Part shown: positions 20,525 through 31,632 of the stretch, piece by piece | How the letters are laid out: every line of letters begins with the position of its first letter | Position numbering within the stretch: the first letter of the stretch is position 1 | NCBI GenBank assembly: GCA_949825045.1 | Contig: OX463813.1 | Location: forward strand, 1,984,001-2,048,000 | Direction: 5' to 3' | DNA from: Argyresthia goedartella | Lineage: Eukaryota > Arthropoda > Insecta > Lepidoptera > Argyresthiidae | Length of the DNA stretch: 64,000 nucleotides | The notes under the pieces: model-generated | What the model was told of the DNA's origin: nothing | The model's input: only the letters and a program-made list of their open reading frames with translations | The model's database searches: none | Position numbers and translations under genes: made by a program

Positions 20525-21443
20525 GTGATGTTTAAGAAAAGATTGATTTGTTGTTGCAAAGAACTTGTATTAGAAATATTTCTTAATCATTCAGACACCG
20601 ATGTTATTTGTATTACAGAACACTGGTTAAAGGAAAATATGATGTCTTTGAACATAAATAATTACAAAATTGTCAGTTGTTACCATAGAAAGACTGCCAA
20701 TAAAGGTGGTTCTTTAATCTTAGTAAAAAATAATATTAAGGTGAAACAACGGAAAGATATTCTTGCACTTACTGTAGAAAGACATATAGAGGTATCGTGT
20801 GTTGAGTTGGATAGCCTTTTTATTGTTTGTGTCTACAGACCTCCGAGAGATGAAAAAGGCCATGGCAATTTTGAAATGATCGAGAAAATTATGGAGGATG
20901 CCCTCATTATACTTTGTAATAGCAGAAAAAATGTTAATTATTTGTGGCGATTTTAATGTAGATTTGCTTGTAGACACAACATTAAAACAACGATTAATAA
21001 CTCTGTTCAAATCATTTAATTTATGTCATATATTTCTAGAGCCGACTAGAATTACACTTACCGGCCAAACTTGCTTAGATAACGTATTTTGTGACTGTGC
21101 ATTCACAAGTAAAAATGTAATTAACTGCGTACCCTCCGATCACAGTGGTCAAACAGTTTCATTCCCAATTGCCAGTAAAAAAAGGACTGATCCATCATTT
21201 TATGGGCCTATTACATCCCATAGACTAGAGACGTATATGAAAAAGTTAGATATAAATTTGCCAGTACCGGATTTTGATGAACAGAACCCAAACAAAATCT
21301 ACTCAGACTTCTTCAGCATTATTCAGACAGAATTCAATAAAGTTTTTAAATTAAAGAAAGTCAGTGACTACAACGGTAAATATAAATTTAATGACTGGGC
21401 AACGTTTGGAATTCGTAAAAGTAGAGTTATCTTATATGACCTT
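20525..21443 (+). pseudogene. D1 second copy, endonuclease half, unit A
   Basis: Endonuclease of the CR1/Daphne-like LINE D1: VICITEHWLKEN (Glu), CVYRPPRDEKGH, ICGDFNVDLL (Asp, Asn), CLDNVFCD and VPSDHSG (Ser-Asp-His). A frameshift in an A run at about 20929-20934 separates the first part from ICGDFN; unit B shares it. The 5' start is not an authentic initiator. At 21443 the frame is cut by the LTR-like insertion at 21444. Confidence 0.82.
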
Positions 21444-22038
21444 TGTCGTGTAGCGACAAGAACCTAAACAGAACCTAACAAGAAACAACAACCAGGATAA
21501 AATTTAGAAATGATAGTTTATTATGCGTATATACAGTGACTATTTTTATAAAAATGAAAGGAAGATGAGGATGAATGAGGTGAGACAGGTTTTTAAAAAA
21601 ATACAGGTATCAAAATAAAAAAAAGGAAGCGGAGGACACGGAGAGTAGGAGGCAGAAGAAGTAGCAGCCGTCAGGCGAACCGGTCAGTAGAGGCAGGCAA
21701 CACGGTAAGTAGCTGCAGTAGGCAGGAGGCGTAGCAGCCTTACTCCAGTAGAGGCAGTAGGCAGGTGAAGTACCAGCCGTCTGGCGAGCCGGTCAGTAGA
21801 GGCAGGCAACACGGTAGGCAACAGTAGGCAGGAGGCGTAGCAATCGTCTGGCGAGCCGTGCAGTAGAGGCAGGCCACACAATAAGTAGGCAGCAGTAGGC
21901 AGGAGGCGTAGCAGCCTTACTCCAGTAGAGGCTGTGGGCAGAAGACGTAGCAACAGAGGCTCGCAGGATCCCGGGGCAGTGCGGCCCCGTGATAAAGCCT
22001 TAAGGTGATGCTTCTTGTTCAAAAGCTGAAGTGAGACT
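21444..22038. mobile_element. Truncated copy of the 1146-bp LTR-like insertion, unit A
   Basis: First 595 bp of the insertion described at 28246-29391, including its minisatellite (about 21650-21970). It is cut off at 22038 by the duplication joint. A minus-strand ORF through the minisatellite (Leu/Pro/Ala repeats) is a by-product of the repeat, not a gene. Confidence 0.8.
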
Positions 22039-22053
22039 ATATAGTGAGATATA
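22039..22053. other. Filler at the joint between unit A and unit B
   Basis: Fifteen bases, ATATAGTGAGATATA, present in neither parental sequence at this place. They repeat the adjacent GTGAGA motif, as non-templated or locally templated filler at an end-joining break would. Confidence 0.75.
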
Positions 22054-22296
22054 TATTTTGTATCTCAGGACATTGACATTGGGTAGAGATATTTCCGCAT
22101 TTGTGAACTTTAATGTTGGGCAACGCTGGTGGCCCGGAGGCTTCGGTCTTATAAAAGCACAGGTACTTAGTTTTTGCAGTGTTCAGAGTAAGCAAGTTTT
22201 TTCGTAACCATATTGCTACATTGGACATACCGCTTTCAGCACTAGCAAAGACATTATTCCAGGAGGTATCGTTAAAAATTATGGCGGTGTCATCAG

Positions 22297-22820
22297 CTAA
22301 ATAGGTCAGCTTTGGGTAGATTTATACTATATATGTCATTAATGTACATTAAGAAAAGAGTGGGGCCTAAGATACTGCCCTGTGGAATACCAAAGCTAAC
22401 GGGTTCAAGTGGGCTAATATGTGTGCCCACTTTTAGACATTGGAGTCTATTTGTGAGGTAGCTTTTAAACCAAGCAAGAACAGTACCTCGAATCCCCATG
22501 TTATGTAGTTTGTTTAGCAGTATGGGTGTAGAGACCGTATCAAACGCCTTTGCCAGATCAAGGAAGACACCAATGCAGGGTCTACCTTCATCTAGCAAGG
22601 TACATACACGTCTCACTAGTGAACTTACTGCGTCCTCAGTCGAGATACCCTTCCTAAAACCGAATTGACGGTGGTAGAGCAACCTGTTTTGTTCCAAAAA
22701 ACTAATTAGCCGTTTGTTAACTAACTTTTCCAGTAATTTGGAGAAAGTAGGAAGTAACGAGATCGGACGGTAATTAGAGGGTTCATCTTTTGGCCCTGCT
22801 TTATGGATTGGGCAAACCAA
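22297..22820 (-). pseudogene. C1 reverse transcriptase, unit B
   Basis: Contains SNYRPISLLPTFSKLLEKLV, GVFLDLAKAFDTV (motif A), GIPQGSILGPTLF, and then breaks: 5 bp missing near 22298 remove part of the FCYADD motif and shift the frame, so the catalytic centre is destroyed. Remaining thumb codons are at 22054-22228. No MITE interrupts this copy. Confidence 0.84.
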
Positions 22821-22829
22821 AGCTGTTTT

Positions 22830-24374
22830 TCAGACCTCTGGGAATTCACCCGTTGACATACTAAGATTAATTATATGGTTCAGAGGTTTTATCACAAAGT
22901 ATTTTAGTCTCTTGACGATGCTATTGCTAGTACCATCTATTCCTGGTGCACTACTAGAGGAGAGACGTTGAATCATGCATGTGAGTTCTACACTATCAGT
23001 CGGTTGTAAAAATATGGAGTGACCATTTGTTTGCTGATTTGACGTTTTTGATGCAAGACTTTCTTCGGATTCATTGGTATCGTTTAAAATATTTGTGGCT
23101 AAGTGTTTACCTACGTTACTAAAGTACTTATTACATTTGCACAGAGAGGAAATAGGATCATTGGAGATATTCAAAAGTTCAGTGGCTATAGGGTTTTTTG
23201 TTTTTGAGTGACATATGTCTTTGATACAACTCCAGGGCTTCTTGGGGTCATTTTTGTTTTCTTCCAGTGCTTTCGACTCGTAATCACGTTTTAGATTGTA
23301 TAAAAGATTATTGCAGTAGTTTCTATAACGAGAATAAGTCACCTTCAAAACATCGTTGTTGGGGTTTTTTCGCAATTTGTAATGCAATGCATCGCGATTT
23401 TTCATGCATTTCATTAAACCTGGTGTTATCCATGGTTTTAGATTAAACTTGGATCTACTTATTTTACCATGTTTTGTGTTTTTCGCAACAATATCAGAGA
23501 TGATTTTAGAAAAAGATTTGGTGGCCACCTCGACCGATGTTTCAGTCATCACCGCAGACCAGTCGATGTTTTTTATTTCGATTTCGATTGCTTCATAGTC
23601 TACCTTCAACCGTGTTCTGGGTACTGGGTCTGATTTGACAGCAGCCTCAATTTCTATCATTGCTAAGTCGTGATCGGTTATATCTGTTTTGCAAACGATC
23701 GCCTGTGTCTTAAGAAATGATGATAAAAATATATGGTCCAAACAAGTAGTTAACCGAGTTGGCTCTGTTATAGCTGGTAGCAATTCACTCTCAGCCATCA
23801 TACAAAGGTACTCCGATCGCTTATATCTTACATCGTCAGAAAGCAAATCTATATTGACATCACCTGCCAGAATTACCGGATGTTTGTCCTTATTAATGTT
23901 AACAAGAAGATCGTGCAGAGAGTCAAGAAAAATAAGAGGAGTATCCGCGGGCGATCGGTAGATTGCAACGACAGTTGCGTTCCCAGGCAGTTCCAGTACA
24001 ATGCAATTTGCGCCAATGAATTCAGGTTCGGACATAGATGCGCTAAGGACATTCCTTACATATACAACAACACCCCCAGACTTGTTAATGAATCTAGCAG
24101 ATTTGTAAACTGTGTATCCATCTAACGTTCCCACCAGTGTGTTCTCGCGAAGCCAACACTCAGTGAGTATAATGATATCAAACTCAATGTTAAGTCTCCT
24201 AAGTAAAACTTGAAATTCGTCGAAATGCAAATATATACTGCGAATATTATAAGTCAATATTTTCAGTTTTGAGTTATCGTGAAAGAAGCTCTCACATTCT
24301 TCAGGCAGATTTAATGAATGGCACTTGATTACAAGAGTATTATCCAGATCATTTGCTAGTTCGACTTTATCCAT
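22830..24374 (-). pseudogene. C1 endonuclease, linker and RT motif 0, unit B
   Basis: 514 residues from Met 24374 in one frame: YNIRSIYLHFDEF, LTECWLREN, SGGVVVYVRN, LAGDVNIDLL, CLDHIFLSS, ITDHDLAMIEI, then the linker and SSAPGIDGTSN. It ends at a TGA (22827-22829) that replaces the Trp codon of the conserved PEVWKTALV block. The start codon is the one proposed for all C1 copies. Confidence 0.87.
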
Positions 24375-24421
24375 AGTCAGGTATGGTAAAAATTGAGTGG
24401 CGGAGTGGGTTTGTTACTACC

Positions 24422-25021
24422 GGTGATGATGTTGTTTAATCCAGCGCTGATGTTGCTCGAGCTTTTGAAACATTCTTCACCAATGTACCCGTTCTCACAA
24501 CAGACCGTCTAAATTCATCTCCATATGAAGCAGAGACTTTATTAAAAAATAACACTAGGTCAGTAATGTATATTTAAAATTTCGTCATGTATATCCCCAG
24601 GACATTGTCAAAATGTTTAAATTACTTAACCTAAAAAATACATTCATTCATTCAATTTAAAAAGCATGCTTTAACATGCTTTTTAAATTGCTCAAAGTTT
24701 GTCGAAAAAGGGATATTACAATGTTCAAGATTACTTAAATGACAGGACTGTATGGGGTTAATCTGGCTCAACACAGACCTTGCTGTTAATAATTTTGTAT
24801 TTATTTATTCCTGCTTATTAATCATAACAATTAACTTTTTCATATTTGTATTAGTTAATCACAACCTATTTTTAAAAGAGATCTAAAAATCAATTTGTTG
24901 GAGTTTCTACGCCCTGCTTCTCCCACAGAGGTCCAATGTAGAGAAGAGGCAAAAAATGACGTTTGCTAAGTATATGTAAATATCTACAGTAATAAAGTAC
25001 TTTGACTTTGACTATGACTTT
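24422..25021 (+). pseudogene. D1 remnant right of C1, unit B, with snap-back joint
   Basis: Same D1 remnant as 12831-13296 but with about 130 bp more of the RT N-terminal region. Its deletion joint is a hairpin: CAATTTAAAAAGCATG (24653-24668), 6-nt loop, and the exact reverse complement (24675-24690). The second arm is an inverted copy of the D1 sequence at about 31238-31261. Then the D1 C-terminal end, 3' UTR and tail follow. Confidence 0.8.
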
Positions 25022-25024
25022 GTA

Positions 25025-25158
25025 GTAAAACGGGGTGTATTTTAATACCCAGGGGAGAATAGAGATAGCTCCCAATCTCTCTTCTCTAATACTTTACGAA
25101 GTAGTGGGCCTAATAGTTATTTCTATTTACCCTTGGTTCTCAATACACCCCGTTTTAC
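25025..25158. mobile_element. 134-bp MITE with GTAAAACGGGGTGTATT ends, unit B
   Basis: Copy of 13300-13433 carried by the duplication. Confidence 0.72.
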
Positions 25159-25178
25159 GTTACCTACATTATTCTAGT

Positions 25179-25308
25179 CAGCCCCCTTAATTAGTAACTT
25201 TAATCCAGGTCAAATGCAACGCATTGTCAATTGATTGTGCATAACTATGGGAAGTCTGACACTATTACACAGTTTAAGATCGATTCGAGTTACTGCATAA
25301 GGGGGCTG
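25179..25308. mobile_element. 130-bp MITE with CAGCCCCCT ends, unit B
   Basis: Copy of 13454-13583 carried by the duplication. Non-coding DNA follows to 25805. Confidence 0.6.
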
Positions 25309-25805
25309 GACGGATTTACACATGATTAATAAAAGGTAAATAGGTAGTACAGACAAATACATACTCTAACACTCTATGATGTGATAGCCGGGTGCGATGC
25401 TACGATACGATCTCCCGCTCGAAACACTGCCGGCTTACTGACAAAAAGGCAACGCGGTAGGTACGTGGTCGTGGTAGGTAGGAGCAGCGCTAATTTTGAA
25501 TCGATTTGGCGGCGCACCTTTGACTCTGTTTCACGATTAACATGTCAACCCATCACTAAAAGGCGCTCGTGACATCACAGTAGGTAGTGAAAAAGTTACA
25601 CGGTTGATTTTAATACATTCTACCGTGTTTGCTGCGTCTATCTCGATATCTGGTCTGTGGTCACGCACATTACCTTTCTGAGGGGCTTATATTATGTTTG
25701 ACACAACCTAGCCTAACTCAAATAGCTGCTTTGGTCTATTATTTTACGCTGTACGCGATGTATCACTTCACGTCTAAACGTGATGCCGACGTCTGGCGGG
25801 GACGC

Positions 25806-25937
25806 TGTAGTGTGTCACCACCTTTAACCTATACGTCTGTATAATAACCAATGTCTGTGTCCATCCTTAGTCAATAAACGCCCGTCTTTGAACGAACAAA
25901 CACGTCTCTCACTACATCCCATAGGCCCATCCCTACA
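25806..25937 (+). mobile_element. Short LTR-like sequence, unit B
   Basis: Copy of 14091-14222, again followed by TGGCGACC. Confidence 0.55.
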
Positions 25938-26147
25938 TGGCGACCTTTTCAGGCCAGCCTGCCATAAAAGGCAGTGCTGCGCCGAATGGCATATTTCGTG
26001 TAAAGTGAAATGATATTTTGGACTAAAGTGAAATAAAATGTGAAAAGGACAAAAAGTGCTAAAATTATACCTAAAAACTACAGTAAGAAAATTATACCTT
26101 TATACATACAAATAAACTGTTAATAGATTCAATATATAAGGAACTAC

Positions 26148-26166
26148 TTAAATAGATAAAATAATG
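26148..26166. other. Unoccupied target site of Z1
   Basis: TTAAATAGATAAAATAATG in unit B lies where unit A has Z1 between two TTAAATAAA copies. It demonstrates that Z1 inserted into unit A after the duplication. Non-coding unit B sequence continues to 27326. Confidence 0.8.
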
Positions 26167-27326
26167 GACATTTAAATGAAGATAAAAATTACATAACAAT
26201 TATATATCTACAAAATTAAGAAGACCTCAAAATAAAACTAGAACCAAAAGCAGAACCAGTGACCAAATTAAAAACCAAATTACCTAAAAAACCAAATTAT
26301 AAAGAGGATTCCTGCTGGGTGCCGGGTGATCTGTGCAAGCCTAGATGATGTGCGACGCAGGGCGCATGGCGAATTGTACGCTGTACAATGTACGGGTCCG
26401 ATGAGGAGCAGCTGGGAGATGTTGTCCCGGAGTGATGAGCTGCAGCACCACGCAGTAGGAATGATAGGCACCACGTGAAGTCTTCATGAGTGAGTCGTGA
26501 CCAATTTTTTCCAATTCCATGTCAATGAATTATACATTTTATGCGAGTTAATTTGATTTATTTTATCAGATGTTGTTTTGAGTGTTAAATAATAATGACG
26601 GAAATTGTTAATTTGGAAATAAAAGAAAAATAATGATCGAATAGAAATTGAATATTTAAGTAGGTATTTTATAAATGATTTGTAGTATTTACTTTACACC
26701 CCTGAATATGGTCTACTTAATAAATAATTCGGATTAATTTGTAAAGGGTTGACGACAAGAACTACATTTTTTTTAAATAATTTAATTTGATGATGAATGA
26801 GTTAAAGGGGATGACATTGATTGTGTGGCGTATGTTTGTGTGTATTTTTTCCAGTGAATTTATAATTTTAAATTGTAAAGTATTTACAATAATTTCCTTA
26901 GTAACATATCCAGTTAATACGTATTCAAACCATATTTGCATGTAACGCGATGCAATACAATACAGTTAACAACAGAGTACCAAATTAGGGGACCACCGAG
27001 AATTTGTTTTAGTTCTGACAAAAATGGATCGTGACGATACCTACCAGCTCTTATTACAGGTGCAGATGAGCAATAGCAATGATAATGAATTCATTAGAAA
27101 CCGTATGTGGTGATGGATGTTTGTTTAGAGTTCAGCAGAGAAATTAAGTATGGAACCGTATGGCTGTTAAATAGATACCAAGGTTAAAATTGAATTGGTG
27201 GAGGTGGGATTACATTGAAAGTTTATGAAAATGATGATGTATAATGAATATATGATGTTTTTTTATTATTATTACAGGATGCTGATAATATTTAGTATAT
27301 TGAAAGATGTTTGATCGCAACAGTAA

Positions 27327-28245
27327 GTGATGTTTAAGAAAAGATTGATTTGTTGTTGCAAAGAACTTGTATTAGAAATATTTCTTGATCATTCAGACAC
27401 CGATGTTATTTATATTACAGAACACTGGTTAAAGGAAAATATGATGTCTTTGAACATAAATAATTACAAAATTGTCAGTTGTTACCATAGAAAGGCTGCC
27501 AATAGAGGTGGTTCTTTAATCTTAGTAAAAAATAATATTAAGGTGAAACAACGGAAAGATATTCTTGCACTTACTGTAGAAAGACATATAGAGGTATCGT
27601 GTGTTGAGTTGGATAGTTTTTTTATTGTTTGTGTCTACAGACCTCCGAGAGATGAAAAAGGCCATGGCAATTTTGAAATGATCGAGAAAATTATGGAGGA
27701 TGCCCTCATTATACTTTGTAATAGCAGAAAAAATGTTAATTATTTGTGGCGATTTTAATGTAGATTTGCTTGTAGACACAACATTAAAACAACGATTAAT
27801 AACTCTGTTCAAATCATTTAATTTATGTCATATATTTCTAGAGCCGACTGGAATTACACTTACCGGCCAAACTTGCTTAGATAACGTATTTTGTGACTGT
27901 GCATTCACAAGTAAAAATGTAATTAACTGCGTACCCTCCGATCACAGTGGTTAAACAGTTTCATTCCCAATTGCCAGTAAAAATAGGACTGATCCATCAT
28001 TTTATAGGCCTATTACATCCCATAGACTAGAGACGTATATGAAAAAGTTAGATATAAATTTGCCAGTACCGGATTTTGATGAACAGAACCCAAACAAAAT
28101 CTACTCAGACTTCTTCAGCATTATTCAGACAGAATTCAATAAAGTTTTTAAATTAAAGAAAGTCAGTGACTACAACGGTAAATTTAAATTTAATGACTGG
28201 GCAACGTTTGGAATTCGTAAAAGTAGAGTTATCTTATATGACCTT
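27327..28245 (+). pseudogene. D1 second copy, endonuclease half, unit B
   Basis: As 20525-21443, with the shared A-run frameshift near 27731-27736 and a private TAA near 27952, just after VPSDHSG. Cut at 28245 by the LTR-like insertion. The D1 reading frame resumes exactly at 29396. Confidence 0.83.
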
Positions 28246-29391
28246 TGTCGTGTAGCGACAAGAACCTAAACAGAACCTAACAAGAAACAACAACCAGGAT
28301 AAAATTTTGAAATGATAGTTTATTATGCGTATATACAGTGAATATTTTTATAAAAATGAAAGGAAGATGAGGATGAATGAGGTGAGACAGGTTTTTAAAA
28401 AAATACAGGTATCAAAATAAAAAAAAGGAAGCGGAGGACACGGAGAGTAGGAGGCAGAAGAAGTAGCAGCCGTCAGGCGAACCGGTCAGTAGAGGCAGGC
28501 AACACGGTAAGTAGCTGCAGTAGGCAGGAGGCGTAGCAGCCTTACTCCAGTAGAGGCAGTAGGCAGGTGAAGTACCAGCCGTCTGGCGAGCCGGTCAGTA
28601 GAGGCAGGCAACACGGTAGGCAACAGTAGGCAGGAGGCGTAGCAATCGTCTGGCGAGCCGTTCAGTAGAGACAGGCCACACAATAAGTAGGCAGCAGTAG
28701 GCAGGAGGCGTAGCAGCCTTACTCCAGTAGAGGCTGTAGGCAGAAGACGTAGCAACCGAGGCTCGCAGGATCCCGGGGCAGTGCGGCCCCGGGATAAAGC
28801 CTTTAGGTCATGCTTCTTGTTCAAAAGCTGAAGTGAGACTCCTGAATTTCAGAAATGTTCCGCTCTTATACCCTTTTTGGAGAGTTCTAAAAATTATTTA
28901 AATTAAAAGCAATTTTTGTGAATGGCCAAGAGGGCAAAAGTATTTTTGTAAAAGTATAGAAGTAAACATATCAGACCGCCAACGAGTTTGAATGGACATT
29001 GCCATGACAACCAGATAAACAACAACATCGCAATATGTCAGATTTTGGTTTCAGGCTCGTAATAGATTAAACAACAAGATCACATAGCCAAAATTACATA
29101 ACAGCGATAGATAAAAAGGTAGCTCACCAGCGCGCACAAAGCCCGAGATTGCAGAGTTTTGGAGAAAGCCAAATACAAGGTCACCCAAGGTAAGCCCCTT
29201 CGACATTGATTTAGAAGTGCTGGTAGTGTGAAAATACGAAGTGAAAATGATTTGTTATTGTGTTCTTATGGTTTAAAACGTTACAGGGTCCTATGAAAAT
29301 AAAGGTGATACGAAATATCCAGAGATATATGAGATGAATGCAGCCCATCAACGCAGACTGGAAAATGGCATGTAAGTAGCATAACACTACA
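28246..29391. mobile_element. 1146-bp solo-LTR-like insertion inside D1
   Basis: Begins TGTCGTGTAGCG and ends CATAACACTACA, so has TG...CA ends, and is flanked by CCTT on both sides (28242-28245 and 29392-29395). Removing it with one CCTT rejoins the D1 frame perfectly, which proves the boundaries. It contains a GC-rich minisatellite (28450-28770) and AATAAA near 29300. There is no coding region, so it is best read as a solo LTR; strand and parent family are unknown. Confidence 0.78.
28450..28770. repeat. GC-rich minisatellite inside the LTR-like insertion
   Basis: Imperfect repeats built from GTAGGCAGGAGGCGTAGCAGC, CAGTAGAGGCAGGCAACACGG and CGTCTGGCGAGCCGG blocks, with a higher-order period of roughly 100 bp. 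Its copy in unit A (about 21650-21970) has the same block order. It is followed by the hairpin CCGGGGCAGTGCGGCCCCGG at about 28773. Confidence 0.78.
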
Positions 29392-29395
29392 CCTT

Positions 29396-31327
29396 TATGA
29401 ACAAAAAACCTATAACTTTGATCGAAAATTTCATGACTACGTTAAAAAATATTCCAAAACTTTCAAGTTGGTTTGTAGAACTGCAAAAACTTTACACATT
29501 AATAGAAAATTCAAAATTCAAATAATGGAATGAAAACAGTTTGGCAAATAATAAACCGCGAAACTGGCAAAATTATACCAAGGGACAATGATTTCTGCCT
29601 AAAAATAGGTGATGATGTTGTTAAATCCAGCGCTAATGTTGCTCGAGCTTTTGAAACATTCTTCACCAATGTACCCGTTCTCACAACAGACCGTCTAAAT
29701 TCATCTCCATATGAAGCAGAGACTTTATTAAAAAATAACACTAGCGCCAGTAATGTATATTTGAAATTTCATCATGTATATCCCCAGGACATTGTCAAAA
29801 CGGTTAAATTACTTAACTTAAAAAATACGGAAGACCTGTGGGGTATATCAGTCAAAGTCATTGGTTCAGTAATTCTAGTTATAGCCCCACACTTAGCTTA
29901 TATATTCAATAAATGTGTTGACGATGGGGCTTTCCCAGACCTCATGAAACACAGTAAACTGATACCTTTGTTCAAGTCGGGAGATAAGGGTGATCCTTCA
30001 AATTTCAGACCAATATCTGTTCTTCCAACAGTAAGTAAAATATTTGAAAAGATTATACTCAATCAAATGCTCTCACACTTCAACCGTAAAAAACAACTTC
30101 ACGCCAAACACTTCTCTTCTTCTTCTTTCACTAGGGATAAATCGACTACGGATGCAGGTATTACCCTTATATCTCTTATTTATTCTGCATGGGAGGCCGC
30201 ACAGGATGCTATCGGAGTTTTTTGCGATCTGTCGAAGGCGTTTGATTGTGTTGATCATAATACGCTATTAATTAAATTAAATCATTACGGAGTTAGAAAT
30301 AAAGCGTTGGATCTACTAAGATTATATCTAAGCAATAGAATTCAAAAGGCAGAAGTTAACAGCGTAAAATCTGATGGATCGGGTGTTAAAATTGGCGTTC
30401 CACAAGGTTCCATATTAGGCCCTTTCTTATTCCTGGTATATATTAATGATCTGCCTTTCATGGTGGAGAAATTAACTGACATAGTGTTGTTTGCTGATGA
30501 TACTTCACTGGTCTTCAAAATTGAAAGACGAAATGGAGAATTTAATGGTGTTAATGGTGTATTGTCTTTAACCTTGAATTGGTTCACAGTTAATAATTTA
30601 TTGTTAAACGCTGGTAAAACCAAGTGTATCAAATTCTCACTTCCAAATGTCAGGCAAGTTGAGACCAGTTTGGTGTTAGACAACAGAACGTTAGAATTGG
30701 TAAATGATACGAAGTTTCTTGGAATAACCATTGATAGCAAATTGCAGTGGGGACCCCACATAGATAAATTGGCTGGTAAATTAGGTTCTGCGGCTTACGC
30801 TGTTAGGAACATCAGACAAAGCACGGATGTGGCTACATCTAGGCTAGTATATTTTAGTTACTTTCATAGTGTGATTGATGTCCTATGGTATCTTGTTGTG
30901 GGGGAAAGCAGCGGATATTCAAACTATTTTTATTTTACAGAAAAGAGCAATTCGAGCAATTTATAATTTAAAACGAACAGACTCCTTAAGAGAGCTTTTT
31001 AAAGAAATTGACATACTAACAGTAGCTAGTCAATTTATTTTCGAAAATATAATGTATGTACGCAAGAACCTTACAACATTTTCCAAACTTAGCGACAGCT
31101 GTAATGTTAACCTAAGAAATAATCACAGACTATGTGCGCCCCGTTTTAGACTCGCGAAGGTTAGCAATTCTTTCAAGGGTCAGTGCATTCTCTACTACAA
31201 TAAGATACCTCTGGAGATTTTGAAATTGCCATTTGAGCAATTTAAAAAGCATGTTAAAGCGACTTTGTCGAAAAAGGGATATTACAATGTTCAAGATTAC
31301 TTAAATGACAGGACTGTATGGGGTTAA
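29396..31327 (+). pseudogene. D1 reverse transcriptase half, best preserved copy
   Basis: Completes the D1 ORF2 begun at 27327. After the linker (KFHDYVKKYSKTFKLV) come SNFRPISVLPTVSKIFEK, FTRDKSTTDAG, GVFCDLSKAFDCVDH (motif A), GVPQGSILGPFLFLVYIND, VLFADDTSLVF (motif C), FLGITIDSKLQW and the C-terminal domain ending NDRTVWG. One frameshift near 30875 separates 29530-30966 from 30875-31327. All catalytic Asp residues are present. Its 3' UTR (31328-31590) ends in TTTGAG repeats. Confidence 0.87.
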
Positions 31328-31590
31328 TCTGGCTCAACACAGACCTTGCTGTTAGTCATTTTGTAATTATTTATTCCAGCTTATTAAATAAAAATAAATC
31401 ATAATTGTATTAGTTAAGCACAACCTATTTTTAAAAGAGATCTAAAAATTAATCTGTGGGAGTTTCTACGCCCTTCTTCTCCCACAGTGGTCCAATGTAG
31501 AGAAGAGGCAAAAAATGACGTTTGCTAAGTATATGTAAATATCTACAGTAATAAAGTACTTTTGAATTTGAGTTTGAGTTTGTTTATTTA
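31328..31590 (+). other. D1 3' UTR and TTTGAG tandem tail
   Basis: Non-coding; contains AATAAAG at about 31550 and ends TTTGAATTTGAGTTTGAGTT. Copies or inverted copies of this region mark other D1 fragments in the window (13200-13296, 24900-25021, 48356-48420). Confidence 0.8.
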
Positions 31591-31632
31591 TGTATGACTA
31601 TGACATTTTGTTGTCTAGAGATGAGTTAAGTA

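Larger units (their letters stand above)
10245..22038. repeat. Unit A of a large tandem segmental duplication
   Basis: Matches 22054-28840 (unit B) along its whole length with only scattered differences, once the private insertions are set aside: the MITE (10801-11006) and the Z1 LINE (14442-19348). Unit A also lacks a stretch of about 130 bp present in B at about 24534-24666. The left edge lies inside the C1 reverse transcriptase, the right edge inside an LTR-like insertion. Confidence 0.9.
22054..24421 (-). mobile_element. C1 LINE copy in unit B, 3'-truncated by the duplication joint
   Basis: Minus-strand C1 running from 24421 down to 22054, where it is fused to the unit A LTR. It lacks the RT C-terminus and 3' UTR because the duplication began inside C1. 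Endonuclease and linker are the best preserved of all C1 copies. Confidence 0.85.
22054..28840. repeat. Unit B of the large tandem segmental duplication
   Basis: 6787 bp matching unit A (10245-22038). It lacks Z1 and the C1 MITE, and keeps both unoccupied sites. Private changes: loss of 5 bp in the C1 catalytic motif, TGG to TGA in C1 at 22827-22829, and a TAA in the D1 endonuclease at about 27952. Confidence 0.9.

Noticed and set aside
21684..22022. 112-codon minus-strand frame with LLRLLPTASTG repeats (also 28486-28824)
   Set aside because: Translation of the minisatellite. The repeat, not a protein, explains its regularity.
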